From: Raphanus sativus
Taxonomy: Eukaryota; Streptophyta; Magnoliopsida; Brassicales; Brassicaceae
Assembly: GCF_000801105.2 (NCBI RefSeq)
Contig: NC_079513.1
Location: 24,396,273 to 24,460,272 of the forward strand
Length of the DNA: 64,000 nt
Direction of reading: 5' to 3'
A model generated the notes under the pieces. It did no database searches. It worked only from the letters and a program-made list of their open reading frames with translations, and was not told where the DNA came from. The position numbers were made by a program, and so were the translations under genes. Within the stretch, counting starts at the first letter, position 1; each line of letters opens with the position of its first letter. Shown in pieces: positions 45,691 through 59,176 of the stretch.

Positions 45691-48600
45691 TCAGCCAACG
45701 GTTCCTTTCTGAGGCAGAGACTCAAAGGCAGACACTGTATTATCAAACCTGACACGTGGTAGCGGTGCGCCGCTCTGTTTGATGGCACAAGCCGTTTTGT
45801 CTTCGAGTGGACAACGAGCTTTGAGCATGCTGAAGACATGGTTGTTCAGCCGTCGAGCTTTCTTCATCCCTTCCAACAAACCTTCCCATCCCTTTTTCAA
45901 ACAGCAACAAAAACAAAACAAAAACATTCAAACAGAGAAGCAAAGTGTTGCTGATGAGGGGATGAGGAAAGCAAAAATCTACCTGGAGAACTTGAGGATT
46001 CCTATGAGTATGTGAAGCAGACACGGTCTCAACCTCGGAGACATTCAGTACTTGGTACGAGAAATCAAACAACTCAAAGTGAAGTTGCTGTCCTAGCAGG
46101 TAAATGATAGTGCAACCACCCCAAGCTATCGAATCACCGAGGACTTCTTGCTGAGCTGATTGTGGAACTGTTATCTCCTCCAGATATCCCTGAGTTCATA
46201 ATTGCAAATCTTTTATAGGAAAGATTTGAGAAGATCAAAATGTTAAAATGGTCAACTTACGATCTGAAGACCACCGTAAATGCGGTAAAAGTCCTTTGAA
46301 GTTGTGATATCGACGAAACCCGTCTTTGGAGGAGCACTCCATTTACTGCAGTATTTGTCAAGCGAAGCGCTTGTGAATGCAAGTGTGTATTCGAGAACGC
46401 TTCCACCGTTCATGTTCGCCTTATACAAAAGATCTGCACATGTAAACATAGCACCATAAGAAAAGAGTAAACAAAGAAACTGATGAGTGAATGAATAGCT
46501 ACAAGCTCCTGATTAACCTGCAGCTTCTGCTTGTTTCGACATGGTGTAGAACGCTGCTGGATTAAGGCAACCTGGACTTGACACAACCGCAGAAGTCGCT
46601 GACTTCAAGAGATTGACAAGTGGGCTTTCGCCTTCTTGAGCGTTAACTATCTGTCCTTCTGCGCCCGGGATCAATCCCAACCATGGAGCTGTTTGCATGA
46701 AACGTTTTGTGTCTACTTCTCTCTGTGTGACAACAAGATCACATAAAATATTGGTTAGACTATATCATTAGACTTGTTAATTTTCTTACAATCTGTCTGA
46801 TAAGACTGACCAATACGATATCAAGAAGTCCCATTGTATATATCACACTTCCAATTTCCTTTATTCCACGTAGAACTTCTGTTTTGAGTTCTGCCTTTGT
46901 GCCCCAGTTTAGTTGTTCTCTAATAAGCCTCATACAGCCTGTAAATGAAACAGCAAAAAAAAAAACATCAGACGAACAGGAAATATGTCACGAAAAGATG
47001 AAACACATCAAGAACTAAATTTCATAAGAACCTGCGACACCACCATCAAAAGAAAGCAATCCGATAGACTTGGGCAATGCTTCTTGCAGTCCAGAGATCA
47101 TTGGTTCTAGTGTTGTTATCTGAAAGTTTTCAAACATAAGAACTACTTTAGCTGGCTACTCGTATAATTAGTAGTACCGAGACAGCAGAAATATTTTGGT
47201 GCAGAATGTGCAATATACCTTATTTGATATATGATCCAGCAACGCTCTTATAAGCCAAGGCAATGATCTGGATCCAAGAAGTTTAACTATGGAAAACAAA
47301 TGTGGTATCCCGAAAAATCCACTATGCAACCGCGCAAAACTTTGATGTGCTGCAGTTAAGTCCTACCACACGAAAGACAAATAAGTATGGAACCAATAAA
47401 AACACAGCAAAAATATAATATGGAACGTTTAGTAACCACAATATGATTGTTTCAGAAGAAGTTAAAGTAAAAAAATGGCTTAAAGAGATTGCTTCTTACT
47501 TGAGTGCCACAGTAGAAACTAGGCTTAGCAGAAGGCACTGATGGTTTCTGAGTAGGAGGAACTTTAGATGAGCGGACAAATCTCTGTGTGGTATTGCAAA
47601 GTATGAAGTTTGGTAGGAAATCACTCTGCATCTCTGACCATATCTAGTGCCCAACAAAAATAAAATAAGAAAAGCTGAAAAAAAAATTTAGAACCATAAA
47701 TAATTCCATCAAATGATTGTATTGCTGACCTGTGTAGCAAGTCGACTGGAAAATGAGACAAGAGAGATGTTTTCTTGCATTTCATTCAGCATTAGGCTGA
47801 AAGGATCTATTGTAAGATCTTGTGAAAGCAGTTCATGTGAGTGCTTTAGGATATCTATGAGCTTCTCCAGTTCCTGCAGTTATGAAATTGTATATTTTAC
47901 AAGCAATGGTAATACATAACAATTCAAGAAAAAGAAAAAGAAGAAAAAAACTTACTACTACAGCACATAGGTCCTGGGACTCAAAACGATCAAAGAGAAA
48001 CTCCAGATTCTCTCTAAAAGTTTTATTCATCCTTTGAGCGATCAAACTTCTTAAATTAATTGTTCTACCAAGAATCTGCACATCATAACAAAAAATTAAG
48101 AAGACTGTACCCCAGAATTAGATTCAATGCTTGAAAAAATAAAACTAATTCTATGTAGTGTCATAACAGTAGAGGTAAAGAGCAGTATTATTGTTCACCT
48201 TTACTTTTGTCATCTTAAATAACGCAGTAAACCTCACAGGCTGGATGGAGAACTTTTCACCATTGTCCAAGGCAAAGAGAAATGATGGATCAAGAAGCTC
48301 ACTGTTGAACTCAGCCATTGATAATAAAAGAGTTTAGATACTCACCAGTTACCAGTGAATGGGATTAATATCTAAAAGAAAACAAGTAGTTAGGTACCTT
48401 GCTGACCAGCTCTTGTAATATGTGAATATAGACTCCGAGAGTCTTGAAACAAATATATCAAAACCATGGTCCACCTACAGAAACAAGACATGATACAGGA
48501 AATAAGATTTTTTTGTTCAAAGAAACTTTTTGATTCAATAAGAAGATCCGGTATTAAACTCTCATTACCTCAGCCTCAATTTCATCATAGAGGAACCTCT

Positions 48601-51600
48601 GCCTCAGCACAACCAGTGCTTGTTGAGCTGAGTCATTATAAATGTCAAAAGGCAGCAGAACACTCTCAATAAGGCCTGAATTTGGGGCTTCGAGAATGTG
48701 ATCTATCAGCATCCATGGTAGTGAACATTCAATCGGAAACTGCAACATTACACAGACAACTATTTGTAAGAACAAGTCAGGGAAGAAGTGAAAATAAAGT
48801 GGCGAAAGTAACATTTTACTACAGCCACATACCTGAATAACACGTGAAGACTCCAGGTAAAATTCTCTAAACCACAGGAACCCGAGATCAGTCAATATTC
48901 CAATACTTGCTGCAGCCATAATAGATTGAAGTTGAAATGTCAGCTTAATAAAAGGGCCAGTAAACACCAAGCTGGCTCAATACAGCTAACCAAAAAACAA
49001 TTTTGAGCATGTGGGTTTACCTGAGTAATCCAATATGTGCAGAAAAAAGCTTAGCTTGTAAAAGAAAGTCTCCAGTTGCTTTAAGTCATTAACAGGAATC
49101 TCAGAGCCATTATTTCCAAAGAATCCCCCTGGCCTCCTCAGATTTCCACCAGAGACAACCTCATATATCAAAAACTGCAGGCAATGCACCTGAAACAACA
49201 AGACAGCAAAAAAATTCAAGCACTATGTCTTACGTTCCGTTTATGTATCAAAAATAATCATGAAATGGATCCAAACCTGTGCTGCTGTAGGGGCAACAGG
49301 CCTCGGATAAAAGAAGTTCGATTTGCTTTCATCACCTCCGTGTTGTGAAGATGGCATCTCATGTTCGGGCCTGGTGTTTGCCATCCAGTCAGCTGAAAGT
49401 GTCCGCATATCAGAAAGAATCCTGAATGCAATCACACATATGACACCGTTAACAATATGAAAAGCTTAAACTGAAGGGAATGTGAGTTGAAATGGGCAGA
49501 GAAAGAATGAAAAACTTATTCACCTTGAGAGATCTTTCTTCTTTCGGAAGGTGGTACGCAACATCGTGGCTAACGTGTTTTGTACAAAATCTTGAACCTC
49601 GGCATGTATTGTCTCCCATAAAGCATCTGCAACTAATGTGTCACAGCGCTGCAGCATCGATCCTACACTCTTTATATAGCCAACAAGTTCTACCAAGGCT
49701 TTCCTTTCTTCTGCAGTATAATTGTACCTCACCACCTGTTAAAAATAATTTAAAACTTGTTACCATGAAAGAGAAAACGATATCTAGTTAGAGAAAATAT
49801 CCAAATATTTCAAAAGTTATTACCTTCTCGTAATCAGAATATGATCCGGAGGCTTCTTGCGTCTCTGCTGCATCCCTACACGGGCGAGAAAATTTCCAAG
49901 CAGATTGCTCCCAAATGCGTGCAGTCCATCTGCTTAGCAGCTGGAAACCTTCAACAACCATATCATACATGTTTCCTTTCACCTCTCTGCACCATTCAGT
50001 GTATGCTCCATCATTTGACTTCAACAGCAATAACTGCATGAAATCAAGTCAGGATAACATCGTTGGAACTTAAGAACTCCAGGGAAAAATAATAGCGTAA
50101 GCACCTGATTCATGGATGAAGCAAATCGGATTGTGAAATCGTCGTGCTCAGCACGGAGGGCGCCAATGTGGTTGACTATCAAATAATGCCTCTGGTATGT
50201 AAAATATGTTAAGGCTTGCAATCTTCAGAGCATGTGTTCAGTTTGCGATAATGCAGATAATAGTTAAATAAGCACGTAACAATAAAACAATACGAAAGGA
50301 TATTCTAGCGCTTCACGTGGAGGGAGCTCATGAGGTGCTGGAAGAGTCAAAAGGCGAGTCTGTGAAGAAAACTTTTGAAAGTATACTGACAGTTCTTTCA
50401 AAATTGCAGCAGGAGAAAGATGGAGATCTGGAAACGCAGGAATGACAGGATCATTCTGTTAAGAACACGCACAACACAGATATTGGTTAGCAAGTCGCAG
50501 ACGAGGCTTTTAGGTATATTAGTTGTGAAACTTAAATAGGTATAGCATGTACTTCAATACCTTGAAAATGTTGATCATTCTGTTGAGTTTTACCCTCTTG
50601 TATAAAGCTTCGGTATCTTTCTCTGATGGCGTTGCTAAGACAACAAGAACGGGCAAGACTCGGAGAAGAATATACCTCTCAGGAAAAAGGAGTGCGAAGT
50701 CCAACTCCAGAGACTCAACAATGAAAACTATGAGAACTTGGAGAATGTCTTCCACACTAAATTTAAGTTAAGGAATCCAAAAGGTTGCAATATAGAAATA
50801 CGGCATGATTGTAAGAAACATGTACTGGTGACTGTGATGATAAATATCTAAAAGAAAGGATACTTGTTCACACGGAACATTTCAACATGCAAGTTGAGTA
50901 AAATAGCCCATCTTGTGCTAAGGAAAATCTGCAAACACAAGAACTCACATTTTAATTTATGACAATTCACAGGGGAAGGCAATAAGAAATGAATGCAAAA
51001 ACAAGCCATGCCAACACCTGTAAGTCATCTAACTCTTCTCTCATGGTATCCGTATCTTGCCACTGGGCACTGACTTGAGTGAATGTTCTGAAAAGGGCAA
51101 AACATTATAAGGAAAGAAGCAACAGAAAATCTTCTCGGAGACTACTTCAACTCTAAAGAAAATGTTAGTAGCCAGTATAGAAGGGTCCTATTTGCACAGA
51201 GAATGTAAAGACCAGATAAAATAATGTTTTTTTACCTTTTATACCAAGAGAAATCATTAGGAATGCTAGCTTTAGCATTTTTAAGATGATCAAGCTGAAC
51301 CAAGACATCAAGCAACTTCAGCATTGACCTATATTAAGTAAAATCAATGTAAGTTATATACACAAAGAGTGTCTAAATGTCTGAGGATGTATACGGAAGG
51401 TAAAAGAGAAGTTATAACCCACCAAAGATGTGTGACTGTGGGGCCATTGATTCGCCGTTCAGGTCTTGAAAACCTCTGCATATCAGCAGCTAGCTGCAGA
51501 GACGTAGAGTATATATGCACATTATTTCTGATACAGGAATCTCAATGAAAAGAGTCGGAAAGGGGAAGGAAATAAACCGCACTTTAGCTGAAGCCGACGA

Positions 51601-52627
51601 CTGCCATCTCTGGATTTCGCGTAAACGGCTCATTTCTAAGTCCAAAACTTGATAAGTTTCTAGGTACAAATCTGCCTGGCTATGCTTCATAGATTCTGGA
51701 AGCTGCAAGTATATCATTAAATGAAGAATTAACTCATAGTATGATTCTCAAAGTCACTTAGTATTAAAATATTGTCTAAAAGTAGATAAGCAGTGGAGTA
51801 GAGTAACAGAAATCACAAGAACGGACCTGAGGCAGTGCTTTGACGCAGCTTCTATATGTGTATAGAATCGACGCCATCTCTTTTCCTTCTTGTATAAGCG
51901 TGTTCTGCACAGAGTTAATCAAACAATTAATTAGAAATATCAAAATATAATAAGATTGCAACCGCTACGAAAACCAAGTACGGAAAAAGAAGGGATGTAG
52001 CTATCGAAATCTTAATTTTTAAACAGCTTCATAAAATGAAGGTAAAGAAGAAGAGTCCTACTACATACCAGCTGGTTAAGAGCTTTTGTGTCTTCTGAAA
52101 GAGATAACCGGTATGCCGCAACATCACTATACTCTGCAAAACCAACCATCTTAAAATCAGTTGACTACTATGCTAAAAAATAATAGTGAAGAAGAGAAGA
52201 AAAGAAAAGAAAAGAAAGAGACCGATGGGACTATCGGTTGCAGCTCTTTCAGCTGAAACCATCACAGCAGGTCCTTGCACTTCTGGTTGCTCATCCTATC
52301 ATACAGAATGCGTCAAGAAAAGTTGTTACAAAGACTCCAACATTTATATTCAGCATTTCGTTAAAAACCTATTTTTCACTGCTAAGTGGTAATTAGGCAA
52401 CATAGTTTTGAGACTAATCGAAGATCCGCGAATAGATCACAACAAGTTCTCTCTTTTCTAGTCAAACTTTTGAAATTGAGCTCCAGAAAGAAACATTACA
52501 GTCATATCTATTGATCTTAAGAAGCACAAATTTCTAAATTTAACAACAAATGAATTCAAAAATCGAAAGTAACCTCTAAGGAGAAAGTGGAAAGAGCTGC
52601 GATTGCTTCCTCTACCGGAACCGCCAT
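45691..52627 (-). CDS. PIR: PIR/SRA1 (PIROGI), WAVE/SCAR regulatory complex subunit
   Basis: The plant homologue of PIR121/CYFIP, which binds active ROP GTPases and controls the SCAR/WAVE complex and hence ARP2/3 actin branching in trichomes and pavement cells. About 30 short exons cover the whole protein (Arabidopsis 1282 aa, recalled): start MAVPVEEAIAALSTFSLE at 52627, then PTVTHLWSMLKLLDVLVQLD, VEDILQVLIVFIVESLELDF, NYTAEERKALVELVGYIKSV, FPIECSLPWMLIDHILEAPN, TINLRSLIAQRMNKTFRENL, SLPWLIRALLDHISNK, YCSKWSAPPKTGFVDITTSK, and the final exon to SLPQKGTVG at 45691. Wherever I checked, exons end at GT-AG sites and read in frame; no lesion was seen. It corresponds to At5g18410 (recalled). Confidence 0.95.
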
Positions 52628-53304
52628 TGTCGTCACCTGTACCAAAATTTAGAAAGCAATCAGCAGCTGGGAGCCGCCAACATCGGGGAGGGAAGACTAA
52701 AGGAGAAAAGCTTCCTGAACGTTTGCGTTTTCTCACCTAACAACAATGGAGATGAGAAGCTGCTACTACTTCTTCTTCAAGCCGATCGATTTCGATTCTT
52801 TACGGATCCAGAAAATATCTACTACCTTTTAAGCTTTGAAGCTCTCTCTCTCTCTTTCTTTCTTTTCTTTTTTTTAACTAGACAAATGAAGACCTCTCGA
52901 CTCTGAAATCGCGACTAGTGTTCGTCATGTCATCTTTAAGAAGGTTTTAATTATACATACTCTAAAATCATTTTATTCTAAATCTTTGTTAGTTATTATT
53001 AGGTAGTATACAAAAGAGTTTTATATTTCTCTGAGAACTTGTTTACATATCAAAGCTTTAAGACGAAGCATTTTCATTTGTGTCTTTTCTTTGAAGCAAA
53101 CTTGATGACTGCACTAAATCATTCATTTTACCCATTCCATTTCTTATATCGTATTGGACAAACATAAAGACGTCTTTATCAAACACACAGGAAAACAAAT
53201 ACAGAATTACAATTTTATATGTTGAGCACAAGATAAGTCAAAAGGCTCAAAGCTTTCATGATCCAAAATGTAACTTGATTGTTTGGTTTAACTCCAATTG
53301 GGGA
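52628..53304. other. PIR promoter and spacer
   Basis: Includes the PIR 5' UTR (in-frame stop shortly upstream of the ATG) and a TC-rich run at 52841-52870. The rest is AT-rich; no gene is seen. Confidence 0.5.
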
Positions 53305-53394
53305 TCAGAACCAGCACTTGGTTTCATCGAGTTTTAAGCCAAAAGTGCTCGTAGCACCTCCGTTGGTACCATAAGGAATGTGCATGCTAGTCTC
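53305..53394 (-). other. Coding-like block downstream of NOT11
   Basis: A 90 bp block preceded by an acceptor-like CTGTAG reads without stops as SMHIPYGTNGGATSTFGLKL then DETKCWF and a stop. It lies about 190 bp downstream of the NOT11 stop, on the same strand. It could be an alternative last exon or a 3' UTR exon of NOT11, or a relic of another gene. I do not recognise it. Confidence 0.25.
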
Positions 53395-53583
53395 CTACAG
53401 TAAAGATATTACAGTCTTAACCCAAAATTGTTTTGACAACAAACATATATAAATTAAGAAATCTAAAATACTCCAGCGGTCTTTGATACAAAAGAACTCA
53501 AAAGGGAAAAAAAGAACTAGAAAAAGGGAGACGAAGTTGTTGAGAAAGGAAAAGAGAAAAAAAAAAAAGAGAGTCAATTTCAT

Positions 53584-56500
53584 TCATTCCAATGTTTTCA
53601 AGAGCCTGAAGAGACCAGCTGCTTCTCGAACCCGTGAAAAGTCTATGCAGAAAGCTTGAACCTCTATGAATAGATCCTTCACTGCCAACATTTACCAAAA
53701 ACAAAAAAAAAAACATTTCATAGAAGATTACATTTCTAAAATCTTCCATTGTCTAGAAAAAAAAGAAATGAGAACAGTTAAAAGAGAGAATCGATACCGT
53801 CGATGATGTTGTTACGAATTAAACTCTGCAAGAAGACGCAAACCAGCCGTACAAGCCTATTCTGCATATATTTGTCTTGCTGCTACACATCGAAAACAAT
53901 ATGTCACTATACCCATTATCGAAACAACCAAATACAAGAACTTTACAAAATCCTAAAATAACATATACAGATAAGCACATAATGTCAGAGCACGAGTAGA
54001 AGTATTTAACTACACCATAATGCTAATAGCTGCATATATAAACTTTGTTCAAAGCTGCCGAAGTAAAAACAAAATAAAAGCTCTTTTTTTTTTAATACCT
54101 TGGCGTTCTCACAAGACGATATGCAATTAGTGATGAACATGCGTATAAATTCCTTGGGAAGCTCAACTGCAGTTGTGAGCCTGTTTACAACTTCCATCGA
54201 GTGCAGGCTCATCTCCATACTTACAAGAGCTGTGAAATAGCTGCACCGAGCATTCTCAGATTCCTACTTTCAATTGTATTCTAAGAATGTAAATAGCGGA
54301 ACTGATAAGGTGATGACTTACTCAACAATCTCAGGGGAATTGATCAACTTGGTGATAATCTCAACTGCAATTTGAGGATTGCGCTCTACTAATTGCTGAG
54401 AATAAGAAACTAGATCAAATGATAGAAGTGAAGATACGATAGAAAAGATAACACAACTGCCAAATAGTGGAATCACATACGATAGAAAGATAACACAACT
54501 GCCAAATAATGGAATCACATACCGGCAGCTTCCGTGGAGTTATTCCACAGTGATAGACAAGCTTTGGGTCATTTGCCAATGCCGTTGTGATGTCCTGGCC
54601 AACAAATGAATAAAACTTGTTGCTTACTTCACTCCCAGATCCAGATTTTAAATTCTATATAGCTATATGGGCAAGGGGGATCAATTATATTATCACTATT
54701 TTATCTCCTCATGGTTATTTTCCATAGACTCTTACTGCAATCAGTTCCCTCTTAATATCCTACTGGGAGATGTAAGTTCTTTCATTCAACAAGAAAGGGA
54801 TAAAGTGATAGCACGACTTCTCTCTCAAAACTACAATGGCTATATTTACAACCTTCAAAAATTATGCATGTGTAGTAACTTTTCAAATGATATGTTTAAG
54901 TTTAACTCACTTATCAGCGTTAAATCAATATAAGCAATACTCTCATACTTAGAGCAAACCACTACTTGTATGACTGCGCACATATCAAGAATAAAGAGTA
55001 ATACATACCTCTTGCTCCGTAGGTGAAAGTGTCACCTTTAAGCCCTTCACAAGCAAGTCTCTAACTGTTGCGCCTCTGCTAGTGTCAGCACACATTTTAT
55101 CGTCCCATACAAGCTCATTCTTGTTATCAGGATCAATCCAAAGCAACTGTAAGAAGTTGAAGCATTAAGGTCAGCTGGATAATTTTCTAAACAAGTTAAA
55201 CAGTGAGTTAATCTTAACATTACCTCGCTCTGATGAACTGGGAACCTCGGAGGACATGGACGGATCCACCTAGGAGCCAATCCCCCCATAGTCAAACTTC
55301 CCAATATTCCACATACGGCCTCGTTTCTATCACCATATCCAATTTTGGTATTCCCTCCAGGTTGTACATCAAACCTAAAACATTATTTGACTCAAAGATC
55401 ATCCATAAAATCAACTGAAAACTGGCACGTGATGATATAAAAAGGAAAATGAAGCTGGACAGAAAAGTGGAAAGCTTGCGAGCAACTAATCGGAGTAAAA
55501 TCTATATAGCAGTTATAAAAATAGCCGGAACTCCCGAACTCATAGGTTACGTACTCTGGAGAGTTGGGATCGCAACCACGAGGAACATCAGGATCATGCA
55601 ATAGCTTTTTGAGGGCATAGTCTGCAAACATGTGACTAGATGGTCCATCAGCTTTGCTGCCATACTCTCGTTGCAGCTCTCCTAGCTCGGGAAAATCCTG
55701 ACAGAAACATCAACATACAAAATCACTAACCAGAAAAGTTTCTCCAAATGTTCTCAAAGTAGTGTTAGGCATGATACAGGAACAGTTACGATGAAGATAA
55801 GATGTAACTAGTATATAAGATGTAACTAGTATTCATCCGCTCTTACATTAGTTGAAGGATCAAACGATTTGATATAATCAACAGCTGACAGTTTGAGAAT
55901 CTGCAAGAGAGCACGAATACTTAATCAGAACTCACAGGTCACGGAGAATATACATATCAGAACTTTGAGAGAGTATGAGAAAAGTGATTTCATAACAGCT
56001 TTAAGAAATCAATTGTTCTAATTAATCAAGTGCTTATATAATCACTGTTTAGAGAGATTCTCAATAAAACAATTTTTTTTAAAACATGGACATTGTTTGC
56101 AACACAAATTCATTGAGTACATAACATGCTTAACAAAAAACAAGAGCACACATTTTGAGTTTACATGAAAAAAAAAAGGAAGGCAAAGAGCTCAAAGAAA
56201 CAGCTATATATCATCCATACCTCTTTCGCGTTGTTGTAGCTATTCCACTGAAAGAGGTGGAGAATAAAAACTCTCTCATACTTCTCCGCTTGCTCATTAC
56301 AAGCAGCCTACAAAAAGGCATAGATATTCGTTAATTCTATAATACATATAAAAAAGGGCCAAAAACATGACATCAACTGAACACGCAAACAAATTTGCAT
56401 TTCTAACATATTAGACGCAAAATGGAAAAAAAAGGCTGCTTACATTTATCATTTCCGATATAAACGGGTTTAAAGAAGGTTTACGGGAAGCGTAACACTG

Positions 56501-56972
56501 GTGCATGATAGCAAATGCAATTAGACGATCAGCACTCTTGAGTATCATCGGATCCTGCGAAATATTAAAACCAAAATCCCAATTCAATTAGTCCCAATCT
56601 GAGAATCGAAAGCGACAATGTAATCGAAGATTCGAACACTCCATATTCAAAGCAAAACCCTAGATTCAAAATCAAATCCCTCTTCGAGTGAAGTAATCCG
56701 CCCACCAGAGCCTCGCAACTGTCACAAACAAAATCGAGAACAGAGGAGGACGTGCGTGTGCGTGCGTTTAGGGGCGAGGAGAGAGCACGTGCCTGTAAGA
56801 GCATGGAAAGAGCGGAGCAGACGGTGAAGTAACGAGGGCGAGGGAACTTGGAGTTGAATTCGGTGAGAACGTCTTGGATCGGGCGGAGATCCGACTGGAG
56901 CAGGGTCCAAACAATCGCCGTCTCTTCCATCTTCAGAATCGTCATCGTTCGTTGTTGTTGATCGAGAGACAT
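53584..56972 (-). CDS. NOT11: CCR4-NOT complex subunit 11 (NOT11/C2orf29)
   Basis: A subunit of the CCR4-NOT deadenylase, which shortens mRNA poly(A) tails; NOT11 docks with NOT10 on the NOT1 N terminus. Exon 1 (56972-56793) encodes [20 protein letters not shown]; later exons give [19 protein letters not shown] (exon 2, 56554-56444), [102 protein letters not shown] and finally [17 protein letters not shown] then stop at 53584. About 11 exons, none broken. Intron 1 starts with GC instead of GT. The start could also be the in-frame ATG at 56945. It corresponds to At5g18420 (recalled). Confidence 0.9.
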
Positions 56973-58291
56973 TCAGATTCTCTCCCCAATTCTCAATCTC
57001 TGTGTGTGTGTGGATATGATTTTTATTTCGAAAGTGCCTTTCGTCTCTCTCTCTCTCAATATGAGTGGAGACTGGCCTTGTACTTCTTCTTTGATTGGAA
57101 GGTTTGAACTGGTAAAAAATTTGAACTTTCTTAAAAAACATATTTAAGATTTTTACCAAAAAAAAATAAAAAAAAATCGAACTATTTTTATTTTTATATT
57201 TTTTTAAGGTTCTTAGGACTATGGGCTTAAAATTAGGGTTTAGATTAGAGTTTATGACTTTGGGTTTTATTGTATAATCATAATTAATGTAATTTTAAAA
57301 TTAATTATTGAATGTGTTTGTATGATATGGATACCAAGTCAAAACTAGTAACAGAGCAATAATGTTAATGCTTTTATGAAAAATAATATTAAAGAAATTA
57401 TTTTATCATTCATGTATCCATGCATGACTGCATGAGGCAGGGGATTTTTAGAGGAATGATTCAGAGGATTGAGAGACTGAAAATGAGCCAGAGCAACTTT
57501 CTGAAGGTGCCTTTGGTAATGATAGAAGAAGAAGAATAATTCGACTGAAACTACTATCAGTCCAGGGAAAGGGGAGACAATATCTAGAAGAAGGTCTCTG
57601 TGTATGGTTTGGGACAAGAACACAAGATTCTACACGGCCTTGAAGTTTAAAGGGAATTGATTTCTTTGTTTATTTTTTATTATGATTACAAAAATAAAAA
57701 AATAGAAGCACTTGATGTAAATATGTTTCTGATTGAATAAAATTTTATATTCATTCAAAAAGAAATGGTAGAGAAGAAAATGGCTGTGATCATGCTAGGG
57801 TAGATCCCCCAACTGAAGTTTTATCCGATGATGTAGATGTAAATGATGATAAATCATGTGAAGAAAGCACTTGATGTAAATATGTTTTTTGATTGAATAA
57901 AATTTTACATTTATGCAAAAAAAAAAATGGTAGAAGAAGAAACTGGCTGTGATCATGCTAGGGGTAAATGATGATGATAAATCATGTGAAGAAGCTTTGA
58001 TTCATGTTAATTGTAAGCTGAAGTTGTGAGCTCAAAAACATGGATGAGTATCAATCTATCTGTGTTTCTTTTTTGAGGATCCGTTGGTAGGAGGAAACAA
58101 TGAGACGAGAGTTCTTTTCACATATCCTTTAATGCAATTTCAAACATCCTCAAATACATTTTATACACGTAGGAGTACATGCAAGTAGAGAAAGAACTCA
58201 CGCTGATTGATGTATATAACAAATTAATAATCATAAATTAATAATCCTAAAATATATATTTTATAAAGTTTTAAAATAAGTAAAACCTCTC
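56973..58291. other. Intergenic region between NOT11 and the DREB gene
   Basis: 56973-57160 is the NOT11 5' UTR and promoter, with TG- and CT-rich runs. The rest is AT-rich. A 159 bp direct repeat lies at 57707-57993. No gene is seen. Confidence 0.6.
57707..57993. repeat. Tandem direct repeat, period 159 bp
   Basis: Unit 1 (57707-57865) and unit 2 (57866-57993) share AGCACTTGATGTAAATATGTT, GATTGAATAAAATTTTA, ATGGTAGA-AAGAAA-TGGCTGTG and ATCATGCTAGGG, and end in GATAAATCATGTGAAGAA. Unit 2 lacks about 30 bp. There is no coding potential. Confidence 0.85.
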
Positions 58292-59176
58292 TCAGAACCA
58301 ATTCCATGGATGTTGAAACTCATCACAACACCAGTTCTTAAAATCTCCATCTTTGCCAATCAACAAACCCAAATCATCAATCTCCAAAAGATTGTCCATC
58401 TCCAAATACCCTGCTCCCTCATCCACCTCCGGCCTATGCACCCCTTCTCCCCCGCTGCCACCAGGAACCAGTATACTCTCCTTATTGTTCGACGAGCCAC
58501 ACGATGACACGTCATATTCTTTTTTATTTTGTTGCCCCGCAAGAAACCTAGACCAAACTCCATTTGATGATCCATGATCCGGAGTCATCATCAAGTTCCT
58601 CGGTTGCAACTTCGTCGAAAACGTTAAGCCACTCGCATCATTAACAATTTCTTGGTCTTGTGAACTACTTCGTTTAGGTAACAACCAAGAAACATTCGAC
58701 GCACTTGATGATAAGCATGGATTAGCATTATAATGATGATCATCTTCTTGTGGAATGCTAAAACTCCCCGACCACGAACCGCGTGAACCATTTGACGGGC
58801 CGAGGCCAAGGTCCAGCCCACGAACCGTATCGAGTTTGAAAGACCAAGAAGACGACCCTTGGCTAGAAAAAGACATGTTCCTATTTACTTCTTGTTTTTG
58901 TTGGTGCAACAAGTTGAGTTTGGCCTCGTGTCCGTAAAGTTTCTTAGCGGCTTCATCGTAGGCCATGGCAGCTTCGACTGAGGTATTGAAAGTGCCGAGC
59001 CAGAGGCGGGTGCCACGGTTAGGCTCACGGATCTCAGCGACCCATTTACCCCAAGTCCGTTGCCTAACTCCACGGAAAGTGCATGCGGCGTTCTCCGGAC
59101 CGCCTTTACCTTTCATACAACCTTTTCTAGATCTTCCCATGTTCCGTTTCTTGGACAGAGGTTGCTCTTCTTCCAT
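58292..59176 (-). CDS. DREB2G: DREB2-type AP2/ERF transcription factor
   Basis: A single-exon 294-aa nuclear factor expected to bind DRE/CRT (A/GCCGAC) elements in stress-responsive promoters. Basic N terminus [18 protein letters not shown] (9-26, NLS-like) and CMIII-like region lead into one AP2 domain at about 33-90: [56 protein letters not shown]. Val in WVAEI (DREB Val14) supports the DREB subgroup. The rest is Ser/Asn/Gly-rich with an acidic end ([13 protein letters not shown]), a likely activation region, and ends HPWNWF. The order next to NOT11 and the lectin fits DREB2G (At5g18450, recalled). The 5' flank has TATATATA near 59265. Confidence 0.92.
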   Translation of the reverse strand: MEEEQPLSKKRNMGRSRKGCMKGKGGPENAACTFRGVRQRTWGKWVAEIREPNRGTRLWLGTFNTSVEAAMAYDEAAKKLYGHEAKLNLLHQQKQEVNRNMSFSSQGSSSWSFKLDTVRGLDLGLGPSNGSRGSWSGSFSIPQEDDHHYNANPCLSSSASNVSWLLPKRSSSQDQEIVNDASGLTFSTKLQPRNLMMTPDHGSSNGVWSRFLAGQQNKKEYDVSSCGSSNNKESILVPGGSGGEGVHRPEVDEGAGYLEMDNLLEIDDLGLLIGKDGDFKNWCCDEFQHPWNWF

